Source of the DNA: Zeugodacus cucurbitae
Taxonomy: Eukaryota; Arthropoda; Insecta; Diptera; Tephritidae
Assembly (NCBI RefSeq): GCF_028554725.1
Contig: NC_071668.1
Location: 59,738,232 to 59,802,231, forward strand
Reading direction: 5' to 3'
DNA: 64,000 nt
In this document: positions 36,691 through 47,868 of the stretch, piece by piece
How the letters are laid out: every line of letters begins with the position of its first letter
Position numbering within the stretch: the stretch's first letter is position 1
Translations under genes and position numbers: made by a program
The notes under the pieces: model-generated
What the model saw: only the letters and a program-made list of their open reading frames with translations
Database searches by the model: none
What the model was told of the DNA's origin: nothing

Positions 36691-37640
36691 ATCGATAGCA
36701 CGAAAAGGAGCTGGCTTTACGCCGTTCGATACAAAACGAGGTTTCAGACAAGGTGACTTACTATCGTGTGACTTCTTTAACCTGATGCTGGTAAAAATAA
36801 TACGAGCTGCAGAGCAAAATCGGGAAGGTACTATCTTATATTAGAGTATACAGCTGCTGGCGTACGCCGATGATATTGATATCACCGGAAGCAACAACCG
36901 CGACGTTATTTCTGCTTTTTCCCGCCTGGATTAGGAAGCGAAGCGTATGGGTCTGGTGGTGTACGAGAACAAGACGAAATATCTCTTGTCATCAAACAAA
37001 CAGTCAGCGCATTCACTTCAAGGCTCCCACGTCACTGTTGACAGTCATAACATTGAAGTCGTAAATAATTTTGTATACCTGGGAACCAGCATCAACAACA
37101 CCAACAATCTTAGTCTCGAAATCCAACGCAGAATCACTCTTGCCAACAGGTGCTACTTTGCACTGAGTAGGCAATTGAACAGTAAAGTCCTCTCTCGACG
37201 AACCAAAATCAAACTCTACAAGTCGCTTATCATTCCCGTCCTGCTTTATGGTGCAGAAGCTTGGATGTCAACATGTCAACATCAGATAAGACGACACTGG
37301 GAGTTTTCGAGAGGAAAATTATGCGCAAGATTTATGGTCCTCAGAACATTGGCAACGGCGAATACCGCAGACGATGGAACGATGAGCTGTACGCTGGCTA
37401 GGTCATGTTGTCCGAATGGACAAAAACACTCCAGCTCAGAAAGTGTTCGATGCAGTACCCGCCGTAGAAAACCGAGTAAGGCGAAGTCCTTCACTCCGTT
37501 GGGGAGACCAGGTGGAGAGCGACCCGGTTACATTTGGGATCTCCAACTGGTGCCGAACTGCGATGGAAAGAGAGGAGTGGCGCGCTATCATCGATTCGGC
37601 TATAACCGGCTAAACGGTTTCCACGCCAATCACATACATA
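36691..37640 (+). pseudogene. RTE-like retrotransposon fragment (copy 6)
   Basis: Plus strand. It starts within the FDSTKRS motif (DSTKRSWLYA) and jumps by deletion to PFDTKRGFRQGDLLSCDFFN. A broken LLAYADDIDI (about 36850-36885) follows, then a frame of about 230 codons from 36947 with MGLVVYENKTKYLLSSNKQS, FVYLGTSINNTNN, RRTKIKLYKSLIIPVLLYGAEAW and frame-shifted C-terminal residues. The 3' part to 37617 contains the characteristic CGGCTATAACCGGCTAAACGG end, but the AAGAAGAAT tail is replaced by CATACATACATAC. Stops and frameshifts mean it is inactive. Confidence 0.85.
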
Positions 37641-37907
37641 CATACTAATATTATAGAAAAGTGATTCTGTGAAAGAGATCAGTACGTTCCGCTCTAATAG
37701 ATGAAATAAAAATTTGATAAATATCATATCAGCAATCTGCAAGTATAGTTCTCACGCCGTCAGTTTACAGCCCGTCCTTACTCATTTTTATTTACCTTTC
37801 GCATACTTGTTTTCGGTCAAATGAAAGACACTAAGAATACATATGAATTTTAATCTCATAATTTATAACATTTTATAAAGCTATATACTTTATACAAATG
37901 GAAAACA
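37641..37907. other. Non-coding spacer
   Basis: No feature recognised. Confidence 0.35.
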
Positions 37908-39113
37908 AAACAAGTAAGGAAGGGCTAAGTTCGGGTGTAACCGAACATTTTATACTCTCGCAATTTATTTATTTAACTTAATTAATATTATATAACACAC
38001 AATTTGACCCATATATTCGTCATATATATTATATAAAGTCCATTGAAAGTTGGAAACCCTAATATTAGATTAGAAGCACCGAGGTCCTCATGTTCGATAT
38101 ATGGGGCCTTGAAAAAATATGGTCCGATTTTGACGATTTTTAGAATGGGGCTGCCACACTATAAACATAGTATTTGTGCAAAGTTCTGCACCGATATCTT
38201 CACTAGTGCTTACTTTATATATTGTAAAGTAAACAATTCAGATCGTCTTCAAAGTTCTGGTATATAGGAAGTTGACGTGTTTGTGAAGCGATTTGGCCAA
38301 TTTTCACAACATATCATTGGGATGTAAGGAAACTATTACAAACCAAGTTTCATTGAAATCGGTCGAGTAGTTCCTGAGATATGGTTTTTGACCCATAAGT
38401 GGGCGATGCCACGCCAATTTTCCATTTTGTAAAAAAATCTGAGTGCAGCTTCCATCTTCCATTTCTTATGTGAAATTTTAGTGTTTCTGACGTTTTTCTT
38501 TAGTGAGTTAACCCACTTTTAGTAATTTTCAACCTAACCTTTGTATGGGAGGTGGGCGTGGTTATTATCCGATTTCAACTATTTTCATGGTGTGTGGTGG
38601 GGTACGTAAGAGAATCGACTGCAGAAAGTTGGGTTTATATAGCTTCATTGGTTTGCGAGATATATACAAATAACCGATTTGAGGGCGGGCCACGCCCACT
38701 TCCCCAAAAAAATTACAGCCAAATATGCCACTTCCTAGTGCGATCCTTTATTCCAAATTTTACTGTTATAACTTAATTTATGGCTTAGTTATACACTTTA
38801 TGTGTTTTCGGTTTTCGCCATTTTGTGGGCGTGGCAGTGGACCGATTTTGCTCATTTTCGAAAGCAACCCTCTCATGGTCCCAAGGAACATGTTTCTAAG
38901 TTTCATTAAGATACAACAATTTTTACTAAAGTTATCGCTTGCACGGACGGACGGACAGACGGACGGACAGACATCCAGATTTCAACTCCACTCGTCATCC
39001 TGATCATTTATACATATATAACCCTATATCTAACTCTTTTATTTCTTGGTGACACAAACAACCGTTGTGTGAACAAAACTATAATACTCTGTGCAACAGG
39101 TTACGAGAGTATA
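37908..39113 (-). mobile_element. HINE/DINE-1-like element, copy 6, upstream of the P450
   Basis: Minus orientation. The 3' terminus is at the left (AACAAGTAAGG, perfect GTTCGGGTGTAACCGAAC stem-loop, TATACTCTCGCAA). A GGAC/AGAC microsatellite lies at 38943-38971. The 5' hairpin at the right has the variant GTGCAACAGGTTACGAGAGTATA. Its right end is about 450 bp from the P450 start codon. The perfect stem-loop suggests a relatively recent copy. Confidence 0.87.
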
Positions 39114-39566
39114 ATGACAAAACAACAACTTCATGAAGTACACTCACAAATGCGCTCGCAAACGTCATTGTAAACAGCGTTCCTCTTACTGTAAATCATA
39201 TAATTTTTGTTTTTTACATTTATGGTCACACTTCTACATTAATTACAGTTACATAATAATAACGTTTATTGTGCAAGTAAAAGCAAAGGGGCTGGAAGTT
39301 TGCCACTCTAAAGTGTTCGCATGTGGAGCATTGGCCATATTTGCATTCTCCTTTACTTAGTCAGTTTTCGGAATACTCTCAAAGTGAGTGTACCTAATAA
39401 AGGGCGACTGCTTTCAAGCCAGGCGTTAGACATTACTCGAAAGCCAACTGTCGCGGAACTTACAAAGAAAAAGGCGTTAAATTAGATAAATTGAAATATA
39501 AAGACCTTTACAGTGAATGAGAGAAAGAAATTTATTGCAGCGGTGCAAAAAATTGTTATATACAAA
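39114..39566 (+). promoter_or_regulatory. Presumed P450 promoter and 5' UTR
   Basis: This is the interval between the HINE and the P450 start. A TA-rich AATAAAGG near 39398 could act as a weak TATA-like element. No convincing initiator motif could be fixed. The transcription start is therefore unknown. The short forward frame at 39133-39360 has no recognisable family. Confidence 0.3.
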
Positions 39567-41146
39567 ATGGATTTAATTTTACTTACTTGCTTCGCACTTT
39601 TAATACTACTGTTCACCTATCTACGACATAGCTATCAATATTGGGTGTCGCATGGAGTGCCGCAGCTGAAAATGAATTTTCTTTTTGGCACCATCTTCCA
39701 AATAAAAACCATACATAAAATGGAACTTTTGAACGAAGTCTACCGAGAGTTTCATGGTAAAGCAAAATTAGCAGGCACATACGTTTTCACCAAACCGATA
39801 GCTGTCATATTAGATTTGGACTTGGTAAAGTGCATATTACTGAAAGATTTCAACAAATTTACGGATCGCTTTGAACGACGTAAGAGCACTGACGAATTTC
39901 TCCATCAGCATCTCTTTCGCGTCGCCGGTGAGAAGTGGCGACCATTGCGCACGAAGCTAACACCGACCTTCACATCGGCGAAAATGAAGTATATGTTTTC
40001 CACGGTGATAAAAGTGGCAGATCAATTGGAAGAGGCTTTCGCTGCACATTTGACGGAGACGCCAAGTGGTGATGTAGAACTACACGATTTTATGGGACGC
40101 TTTACAACCGATGTGATTGCTCATTGTGCTTTTGGTGTTGAATGTGATAGCTTAAAAGATCCGAATGTCGAATTTCGTCGCTTAGGAATTGATCACTTCT
40201 ATCCAAATTATTATTCTGTAACTCTACGTACATTTATGATCACATACCCCGCAATATTCAATTATCTGAAAATGTTCAATATCAGCCACTTTCCAATAGG
40301 CGCGGAGGATTTCGTACTTCGACTGGTGCGTGATACAGTGTGTGTGCGTGAAGAGCAAAACATACAACGTAATGATTTCATTAATCTGCTAATTGAGATG
40401 AAAAATTCCAAAGACTTGAATGGCGCGCCTCTACTAAGTATGGAAGAGATGGCGGCACAGGTGTTCATATTTTTTATTGCTGGCTTCGAGACCAGCTCCA
40501 GTAATATAACGTTTGGGCTATTTGAGTTAGCGAAGAATCCACAAATACAAGAGAAGTTGAGAGCGGAAATTTTGACTGTTTTGGAGAAACATAATGGCGA
40601 GTTGACCTATGAAGGAATGATGGAGATGACATATTTAGATCAAGTTATAACAGGTAAGCTGATATCATGAACTTTTTCATTACACTCATATCACCTCATC
40701 ATATTTCTTTATCGTTTTTAGAGACTCTTCGTAAATATCCACCACTCGCTGCTCTCACACGTGTCGCCACTGATGATTACAAAATACCTGATACGGATAT
40801 CACACTTGAGAAGGGCACACACATCTACATACCAATGAAAGAGATACATTACGATCCGGAAATCTATGAGAATCCAGAAGAATTCCGCCCAGAGCGCTTC
40901 AACCCGGAAGAAGTGGAAAAACGTCATCCACAAGCTTTCCTCAGTTTCGGCGATGGACCACGTAACTGTATTGGCCTACGCTTTGGACGTATGCAAGTGC
41001 GAGTTGGTTTTATAACGTTGCTCAAATCTTATCGCTTCAGCTTATCGGAGAAGACACCAACAGAATTAGAAGTTTCAAAATATAGTTTAGTACTCGTGCC
41101 ACAGGACAAAGTGTGGTTGAAGGTAGAAAAATTTTCAAAATTATGA
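39567..41146 (+). CDS. Cytochrome P450, CYP6 family (CYP6A-like), two exons
   Basis: Haem-thiolate monooxygenase anchored in the ER membrane. In insects this clan oxidises xenobiotics, plant toxins and insecticides, with electrons from cytochrome P450 reductase. Exons are 39567-40653 and 40722-41146, giving about 503 residues, normal for the family. Residues 1-20 form the hydrophobic membrane anchor (MDLILLTCFALLILLFTYLR). Helix C WRPLR lies near residue 130. Helix I is FFIAGFETSS, with the oxygen-activating AGxET motif, near 305-315. Helix K ETLR spans the splice junction. EFRPERF and the haem-binding loop FGDGPRNCIG carry the Cys thiolate ligand. I chose ATG 39567 because the in-frame codon farther upstream (39513) is GTG, and because this start puts the anchor at residue 1. 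No defects are visible. The subfamily needs a tree; CYP6A-like is my judgement. Confidence 0.93.
40654..40721 (+). other. P450 intron, 68 bp, phase 1
   Basis: Begins GTAAGC and ends TTTTTAG. It splits the Glu codon of ETLR (G|AG). Removing it joins LDQVIT directly to ETLRKYPP, restoring the helix-K motif. A single short intron at this position is known for many dipteran CYP6A genes. Confidence 0.92.
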
Positions 41147-41194
41147 TTGTGTAAGTAGTAACATATATTAAGATAAGATAAGTGAGTTTTTTTT

Positions 41195-41200
41195 AATAAA
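41195..41200 (+). terminator. Polyadenylation signal of the P450
   Basis: AATAAA 49 bp after the stop codon, within a T/A-rich 3' UTR. Position and sequence are typical. Confidence 0.65.
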
Positions 41201-41259
41201 AATTGATTTTTATCGGTGCATAAATGATGTGAATTTATTTATTTTCTAGTATTTGCTTA

Positions 41260-41350
41260 TAGCCTTTTCACCCTAGAGCTAATTGATCAATTAACCGGCC
41301 TTTGGTCGATTAAAACGCTGATTAAGATCGATTTACTATACAAAATAAAA
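41260..41350 (+). mobile_element. Partial TTA-flanked MITE downstream of the P450
   Basis: TAGCCTTTTCACCC, preceded by TTA, then AGCTAATTGATCAATTAA and GATCGATTTACTATA follow the left end of the MITE at 24604. The right half and its terminal repeat are not found, so it is truncated. Confidence 0.7.
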
Positions 41351-41813
41351 TCTACAATAAGCATTAGATCATAAAAACCGTCGACCCTATCTGGCTTAGA
41401 AAAAATATTTATAAAAAAGAGCGAACCCACTTCAAATTTATAGTTGGTATACTGAACACCATGTATTGTACTGTACTGCATATATAAAATAATAACCGTA
41501 AATCCCTGTCTTTATATGTGTCCTACACTGTAAAGCTTGACACATCATTGTTTTCTGTTATCTACATGTAGATAAATTTGTAGGAAAACCATAAGAAGAT
41601 AACAATGTCTAAGGGTTATAGCACAATTCATAGCAAATATAAATGTATCTCAACATCATAAGCGTGAAGCATCAAGAAGAGGTAAGTTTTGTCGACTTGT
41701 AATACAAAGCAAGCACTGTAGTACAAGCAATAACCGTAAAGCTCTAATAAACATTGGCGATACGAACAAATTACTATAGAAGGTAACAAAAGAACTGCAA
41801 AAAAATAAAAAAA
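41351..41813. other. Non-coding spacer
   Basis: No feature recognised. Confidence 0.35.
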
Positions 41814-42558
41814 AACAAGTTAGGAAGGGCTAAGTTCGGGTGTAATCGAACGTTTAATGCTCTCGCAATTTATTTATGTAATTCTATTTTGACAAAACAC
41901 AATTGGGATCACATATTCGGCATAAAGTCGAATAGAATAACGAAAATCATCATATATAGTATACAAGGGCTGAGGTAATTCCTGAATCGATTTCACTGAT
42001 TTTCACCTCCAAAGTACATAATATCCAAGACTATACGCTCACTTTTTTGCTAAGATATCTCATATATTAACCGATATATGTCCACCGTATTTATGAAAAA
42101 CCTATGAATATGGTATATGGGAATTTATGACCCGATTTTAACCAAACTATTAGAAGAAAACAATTTCCTTTCAATTACATTAAAACCACTGAGTTCTTCA
42201 TGTTCGATATCCGGGGTCTTGAAAAGTTTAAGTACGATTTCGACAATTTTTTCACAAGTGAAGCCACAGCTTAAATACAGTATTTGTATAAAGTTTTATT
42301 CCGCTATCTTCATCGGTTCATTATGTATACATTATGAAGTGAAGGAATCAGATGGAATTCAAAATTGAGTTATATAGAAAGTAGTCGTGGTTGTGAACCG
42401 ATTTCGCTCATTTATCATCCGTGTCATCCGGGTGTCAAGAAAGTATTATTAACCGAGTTTAATTGAAATCGGTTGAGTAGTTCCTGAGATATGGTTTTTG
42501 ACCCATAAGCGAATGTGAATTGAAAGTCAATAGGTCAGATAAATGAAGGGCTTGCCTT
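41814..42558 (-). mobile_element. HINE/DINE-1-like element, copy 7a (5'-truncated)
   Basis: Minus orientation. The 3' terminus is at the left (AACAAGTTAGG, GTTCGGGTGTAATCGAAC, GCTCTCGCAA). The body continues to about 42510 and stops before the GGAC microsatellite and 5' hairpin. It abuts the oppositely oriented copy starting at 42559. Confidence 0.75.
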
Positions 42559-43973
42559 TTTATACTCTCGCAACCTGTTGCACAGAGTATAATAGTTTTG
42601 TTCACCTAACGGTTGTTTGTGTCACCAAGAAATAAAAGAGTTAGATATAAGGTTATATATGTATAAATGATCAGGATGACGAGTGGAGTTGAAATCTGGA
42701 TGTCTGTCCGTCCGTCTGTCCGTGCAAGCGATAACTTGAGTAATAATTAAGATATCTTAATGAAACTTGGAATATATGTTCCTTGGTACCCTGAGGAGGT
42801 TGCTTTCGAAAATCGGTCCACTGCCACGCCCTTAAATGGCGGAAACCGAAAACCTATACAGTGTCATAACTAAGCCATAATTAAGGTTATGAAAATGAAA
42901 TTTGGAACATATGATCCCATTAGGGAGGGGCACATTTGGATGTAATTTTTATGGAAAAGTGGGTGTGACCCCACCCCCAAATAGGTTTTTTGTATATAAC
43001 GTGCAAACCAATAAAGCTATATAAGCCAAACTTTCCTTTAAGCCATTTCCTTATACAGTCCAAAAATGAAAGAAATCGGATAATAACCACACCCACCTCC
43101 CATACAAAGGTTAGGTTGAAAATTACTAAAAGTGCGTTAACTCACTAACGAAAAACGTCAGAAACACCAATTTTTACATAAGAAATGGCAGAAGGAAGCT
43201 GCACTGAGATTTTTTTACAAAATGGAAAATGGGCTTGGCGTCGCCCACTTATGGGTCAAAAACCATATCTCAGGAACTACTAGACAGATTTCAATGAAAT
43301 TCGGTATATAATATTTTCTTGACACCCTGATGACACGTGTGAAAAATGGACGAAATTGGTTCACAACCACGACAACTTCCCATATAACTCATTTTTGAAT
43401 TTCATCTTATTCCTTCACTTTATAATATATACATTAGGAACCAATGAAGATAGCGAAATAAAACTTTACACAAACACTGTATATGATCTGTTGCATCACT
43501 TGTGAAAAAATTGTCAAAATCGAACAATGACTTTTCAAGACCCCTGATATCGAACATGAAGAACTCAGTGCCTAAGGGTAATTTTTCCCCGAAAATATAC
43601 TTAGGTAAATCCCTCAGATATCTTAATGTAATTCATTCCCTCTGATTTTTTTCTTATAACAGTTTCTCTCTGTACCTGAAATGGTAAAAATCGGGTCATA
43701 ACTTCTCCCAGATCCCATACCCCTAATTATAAGTAATATTAAATTAAGAGAGCGGATAGTCTTCGATTCATTGTATCTTGGTGGTGAAAACGAGTGAAAT
43801 CGGTTTAGGAATTACCTCAGTCCCCATATACTATTTATGATGATTTTCGTTATTCTATTGAACTTTATACCCAATATATGCGTCGAATTGTGTTATCTTT
43901 ATAAAATTACATCAATAAATTGCGAGAGTATAAAATGTTCGGTTACACCCGAACTTAGCCCTTCCTTACTTGT
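42559..43973 (+). mobile_element. HINE/DINE-1-like element, copy 7b (full length, about 1.4 kb)
   Basis: Plus orientation. The 5' hairpin TATACTCTCGCAAC/GTTGCACAGAGTATA is at 42565-42592. A GTCTGTCCGTCCGTCTGTCCG microsatellite lies at 42702-42724. A long interior follows, with the inverted motif TTGCGAGAGTATA at 43920-43932. The perfect GTTCGGTTACACCCGAAC stem-loop and CCTTACTTGTT end complete it. It is one of the longest copies and has extra interior sequence near 43620-43900 relative to copy 3. Confidence 0.85.
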
Positions 43974-44017
43974 TTATACAGCAAACATGAATGCGAAAAA
44001 TGTATTAAGAGAATTAA

Positions 44018-45379
44018 AACAAGTAAGGAATGGCTAAGTTCGGGTGTAACTGAACATTTTATACTCTCGCAATTCAATTCATACAAATTAACTCATAAAT
44101 TCGGCATAAGGTTTAATAGAATAACGAAAGTCGTCATATATAGTTAACGGGAACTGAGGTAATTCCTGAATTAAACCCGCACATAATCAGGTATATGTGA
44201 GCTCGGGGAAGTTCCGATCCGATTTTAATAATTTTTGGAACAGAGACACACAATTAGGAGAAAAAAATTTCCTCTGAATTATATGAAATTATCTGAAAGA
44301 TTTACTAATTTTTCTGTAAAAATCTACCCTTAGGGGGTGAGTTCTACATGTTCGATATCTGGGGCTTGAAAAGTTATAGTCCCTTTTCGAAAATTTTTTC
44401 ACAAGTGAAGCCAGAGATAATATGCGCTATTTGTGTAAAGTTTTATTCCGCTATCTTCATTGGTTCCTTATGTTTACATTATAAAGTGAAGGAATGAGAT
44501 GGAATTCCAAATTGAGTTATAAGGAAAGTATTCGTGGTTGTGAACCGATTTCGCTCATTTTTTATCCGTGTTATCAGAGTGTCAAGAAAATATTATATAC
44601 CGAATTTCATTCGAATCGGTCGAGTAGTTCCAGAGATATGGTTTTTGACCCATAAGTAGGCGATGCCACGCCCATTTTCCATTTTGTAAAAAATTCTGAG
44701 TGCAGCTTCTTTCTGCTATTTCTTCTGTTTCTGAAGTTTTTCGTTAGTGAGATACCCCACTTATAGTAATTTTCAACCTAACCTTTGTATGGGAGGTGGG
44801 CGTGGTTATTATCCGATTTCAACTGATTTCATAGTGTGTGGTGGGGTACGTAAGAGAATTGACTGCAGAAAGTTTGGTTTATATAGCTTCATTGGTTTGC
44901 GAGATATATACAAATAACCGATTTGGGGGCGGGACCACGTCCACTTACCCAAAAAAATTGCATCCAAATATGTCCCTTCCTAGTGCGATCCTTTATTCCA
45001 AATTTTACTTGTATAACTTTATTTATAGCTTAGTTATGATACTTTATGTGTTTTCGGTTTTCGCTATTTTGTGGGCGTTGTAGTTGACCGATTTCGCCCA
45101 TTTTCGAAAGCAACCCTATCATGGTCCCAAGGAATATTTTTGCCAAGTTTCGTCAAGATATCTAAATGTTTACTCAAGTTACAGCTTGCACGGACGGACA
45201 GACAGACAGACGGACAGACGGACGGACGGACAGACATCCGGATTTCAAGTCCACTCGTCATCCTGATCGCTTTGGTATATATGACTCTATATCTAACTCT
45301 TTTAGTTTTAGGTGTTACAAACAACCGTTATGTGAACAAAACTATAATACTCTCGTAGCAACTTTGTTGCGAGAGTAAA
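44018..45379 (-). mobile_element. HINE/DINE-1-like element, copy 8
   Basis: Minus orientation, about 45 bp beyond copy 7b, so the two 3' ends face each other. AACAAGTAAGG with the stem-loop is at the left. A GGAC/AGAC microsatellite lies at 45192-45236. The 5' hairpin at the right has lost one TA (GCGAGAGTAAAA). Confidence 0.85.
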
Positions 45380-46617
45380 AAAGACATTAGAATCGAGCTT
45401 GGACCCAACACGAGGCTGAATGAGTATTAAAAAGGTAAACAAGTAAAAAAATACTCAATATTAAAGTGAATTTTGCATGGGCTTAATACTTCCATCATTA
45501 CCAATCATAAAAGTTTCCCAAATTTTGTGTATATTCATTTATTAGCCATAAAGCCTTAATTAAAATTTCCAGCAAAATATTTATTTCAGCAGGTGTTAAA
45601 ATTCGGAAACGCACACACAAGTATCTGACAAATTTGACTAAGCATGCAGCTAATGTATTAATAGCACCAGTGGGGGCATATATTTCTTGAAAAGAACATA
45701 ATCTGATGGTATACATCAGTTAGCGTATCAAACTCTTAAGTAAGCGCATAAGTGCTTAGTATGTTATCTCATAGATTATATTTAATTACAAAAAATCTGT
45801 AGCATTATAAACTTAATCAACACTATATCTCTAAAAGGCATGTTTTTATATTAACAGCAATTTACATACGTATGAAGTTTTGTTTTAAATTTCTATTATA
45901 GGGTATAGGCCTATGTTAGGTTGGCTTGGGAAATGTATCCACAATAAATTGGTAAAATTATCACATATTTAGAAATTCTTCTTCACTTGCATCTTTAATT
46001 CTGACTTGCTTTTTTTTTGGTCGACTTGATATTTTGATGAGATTCTTCGTATTTGTAAAAATTATTTCCAGGAAAGACCGTTGAAGCGAAAACACAGCTT
46101 AAAGGGACTTTGTGGTTTTAGATTCAAAGCAGATTTCCGCATTTCTCTTTTCCCACACTTTCTTTGCATACTAGTTTTGCAGCATTCACTTTAACTAGAG
46201 CAGCACTTCACACGAACTATCACACCTGTAATCTGAAAATATACACAAACGAGTTCATAGCAGATATGCAAAGTACCATGCTTCAGCATTCCCTTGACGG
46301 AGAAAAAATGGGCATAGCTAGTTAAAAGGTAGTGGTTAGTATGCAGCGCTCAGAAGAACTCAAAGAGTGTAAATTTGCTGAAATAATAAAAGTTGAAATT
46401 GTTTAGTGTCTATAAATAAAGACGTATTTGATTTACAACAACAACAGAAACAATTCTCCAATCTCTAGTTGCCTAGAGAAGCCTAAAGCAAAGTGCACTT
46501 TTTCTGGTTAAATCAAGAACCTGAGTCTAACATAAAAAAGTCCGCATTTCTAAGTTTCTCTTTGCTTAAAATGAAAAATTAGTAGAATTACGAGAATTTT
46601 TTTTTTTAAAAAGTACT
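45380..46617. other. Non-coding DNA, nothing recognised
   Basis: AT-rich DNA with a short CAACAACAACAG tract near 46438. No gene. Confidence 0.4.
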
Positions 46618-47087
46618 CGATCGATAAGGAAGCGAAGCGAATGGGTCTGGTGGTGAATGAGGACAAGGCGAAATATTTACTGTCATCAAACAAATAGTCA
46701 GCGCATTCACGTCTTGGCTCCCACGTCATTGTTGACAGTCATAACTTCGAGATCGTAGATAATTTCGTATACTTGCGAACCAGCATCACTCTTGCCAACA
46801 GGTGCTAATTTGGACTGAGTAGGCAATTGAAAAGTAAAGACTTCTCTCAACGAATCAAAATCAAACTCTACAAGTCGCTTATTATTCCTGTCCTGCTTTG
46901 TGGTGCAGAAGCTTGGACGATGTCAACATCAGATGAGACGACACTAGGAGTTTTCGAGAGGAAAATTTTGCGCAAGATTTATGGTCCTCAGAACATTGGC
47001 GAATACCGCAGACGATGGAATGATGAGCTGTACGATTTATACGACGACATTGACATAGTTCAGCGAATAAAAAGACAGCGGCTACTA
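46618..47087 (+). pseudogene. RTE-like retrotransposon fragment (copy 7)
   Basis: Plus strand. It starts at DKEAKRMGLVVNEDKAKYLLSSNK (stop at the next Gln codon) and has a deletion that joins the FVYLRTSI region directly to TLANRC. It continues in a frame from 46827 through KLYKSLIIPVLLCGAEAWTMSTSDETTLGVFERKILRKIYG to DIDIVQRIKRQRLL. At about 47087 the sequence switches to a MITE-like repeat, so the C-terminal GHVVRMDE region and the 3' end are absent. Confidence 0.82.
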
Positions 47088-47265
47088 GTTATGATATCAG
47101 CAGTTTTGAGAAATGTAGTTGCGAGAAAAACGCGTTTAAAGTTTCGACTATGGCGTTTTATGCCTGCGAGCGGTCGCTCTTTAGAACGCTGCCATTCAAA
47201 AACTATTCAAAATACGACCTTACCGCTTTCAAAGGATATTTTTGAAAAAAGTATACTCTAAAATC
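47088..47265 (-). mobile_element. Fragment of the 52610-53014 MITE family
   Basis: CAGCAGTTTTGAGAAATG, GCCTGCGAGCGGTCGCTCTT and AAAAACTATTCAA follow the reverse complement of 52690-52830 with few differences. Terminal repeats are missing on both sides. It is fused to the RTE fragment on its left. Confidence 0.72.
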
Positions 47266-47868
47266 TCCCATCGGTATGATGTTACAAATATACTATACTA
47301 TTGCGAAAGTATTGAATCTTAAGCTGACTCATTTAAGTACCCGTGTTGCCACCTAGCGGCACTTAACCTGAGCTGAACTGCCTTGCAAATTTCTTTTGTG
47401 CCGAAACGTGTCGCTGCTTATATATATACATATAGCTTTTTGGTGGAAGAAAGTATATTTTTTAATCATTCGAAGTCGTGAGGACATTGTTGCGTATACG
47501 TCGTGGTATTTTGTAGTTTCTGACCACATAATCGTGCTTACTCTCGTGCATACTCACCCCAATAACAACTTGATGAAGATACTTTCATCGTATGCTCAGC
47601 TAATTTCCACCCATTTATTTTACTTGGACCGCTGTCTTTCAAGCCAAACATCACGTTTTGATACCATGATAATAGCTCTTTACTTTTACGCGTTGCAGAT
47701 ATTCAAAAAGGTGTAAATAATGGGATACATACTTGATGAAAGAATTTGTCTATGTATTTTTCTTCCTTCATACTTCTGCTACTACTGCTGCTTTAAAAAT
47801 TCAATAGTGCTACAACCTGATAGTGCTACCCTCCTTACTAGTGCGACATTTAAAAAAATCAAATTTAA
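47266..47868. other. Non-coding DNA, nothing recognised
   Basis: The frame of about 106 codons at 47396-47716 has no recognisable family and ordinary AT-rich composition. Not called. Confidence 0.35.

Noticed and set aside
39513..39566. An 18-residue N-terminal extension of the P450
   Set aside because: The upstream codon at 39513 is GTG, not ATG. Starting at 39567 places the hydrophobic anchor at residue 1, as is usual for microsomal P450s.
40667..41146. The second P450 part as a separate gene
   Set aside because: It lacks a proper N-terminus. A canonical GT...AG intron at 40654-40721 joins it to the first exon and restores ETLR.
45166..45266. CRISPR-like or coding tandem repeat at GACGGACAGACA runs
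   Set aside because: This is a simple GGAC/AGAC microsatellite internal to HINE elements; there are no spacers, and the organism is eukaryotic.
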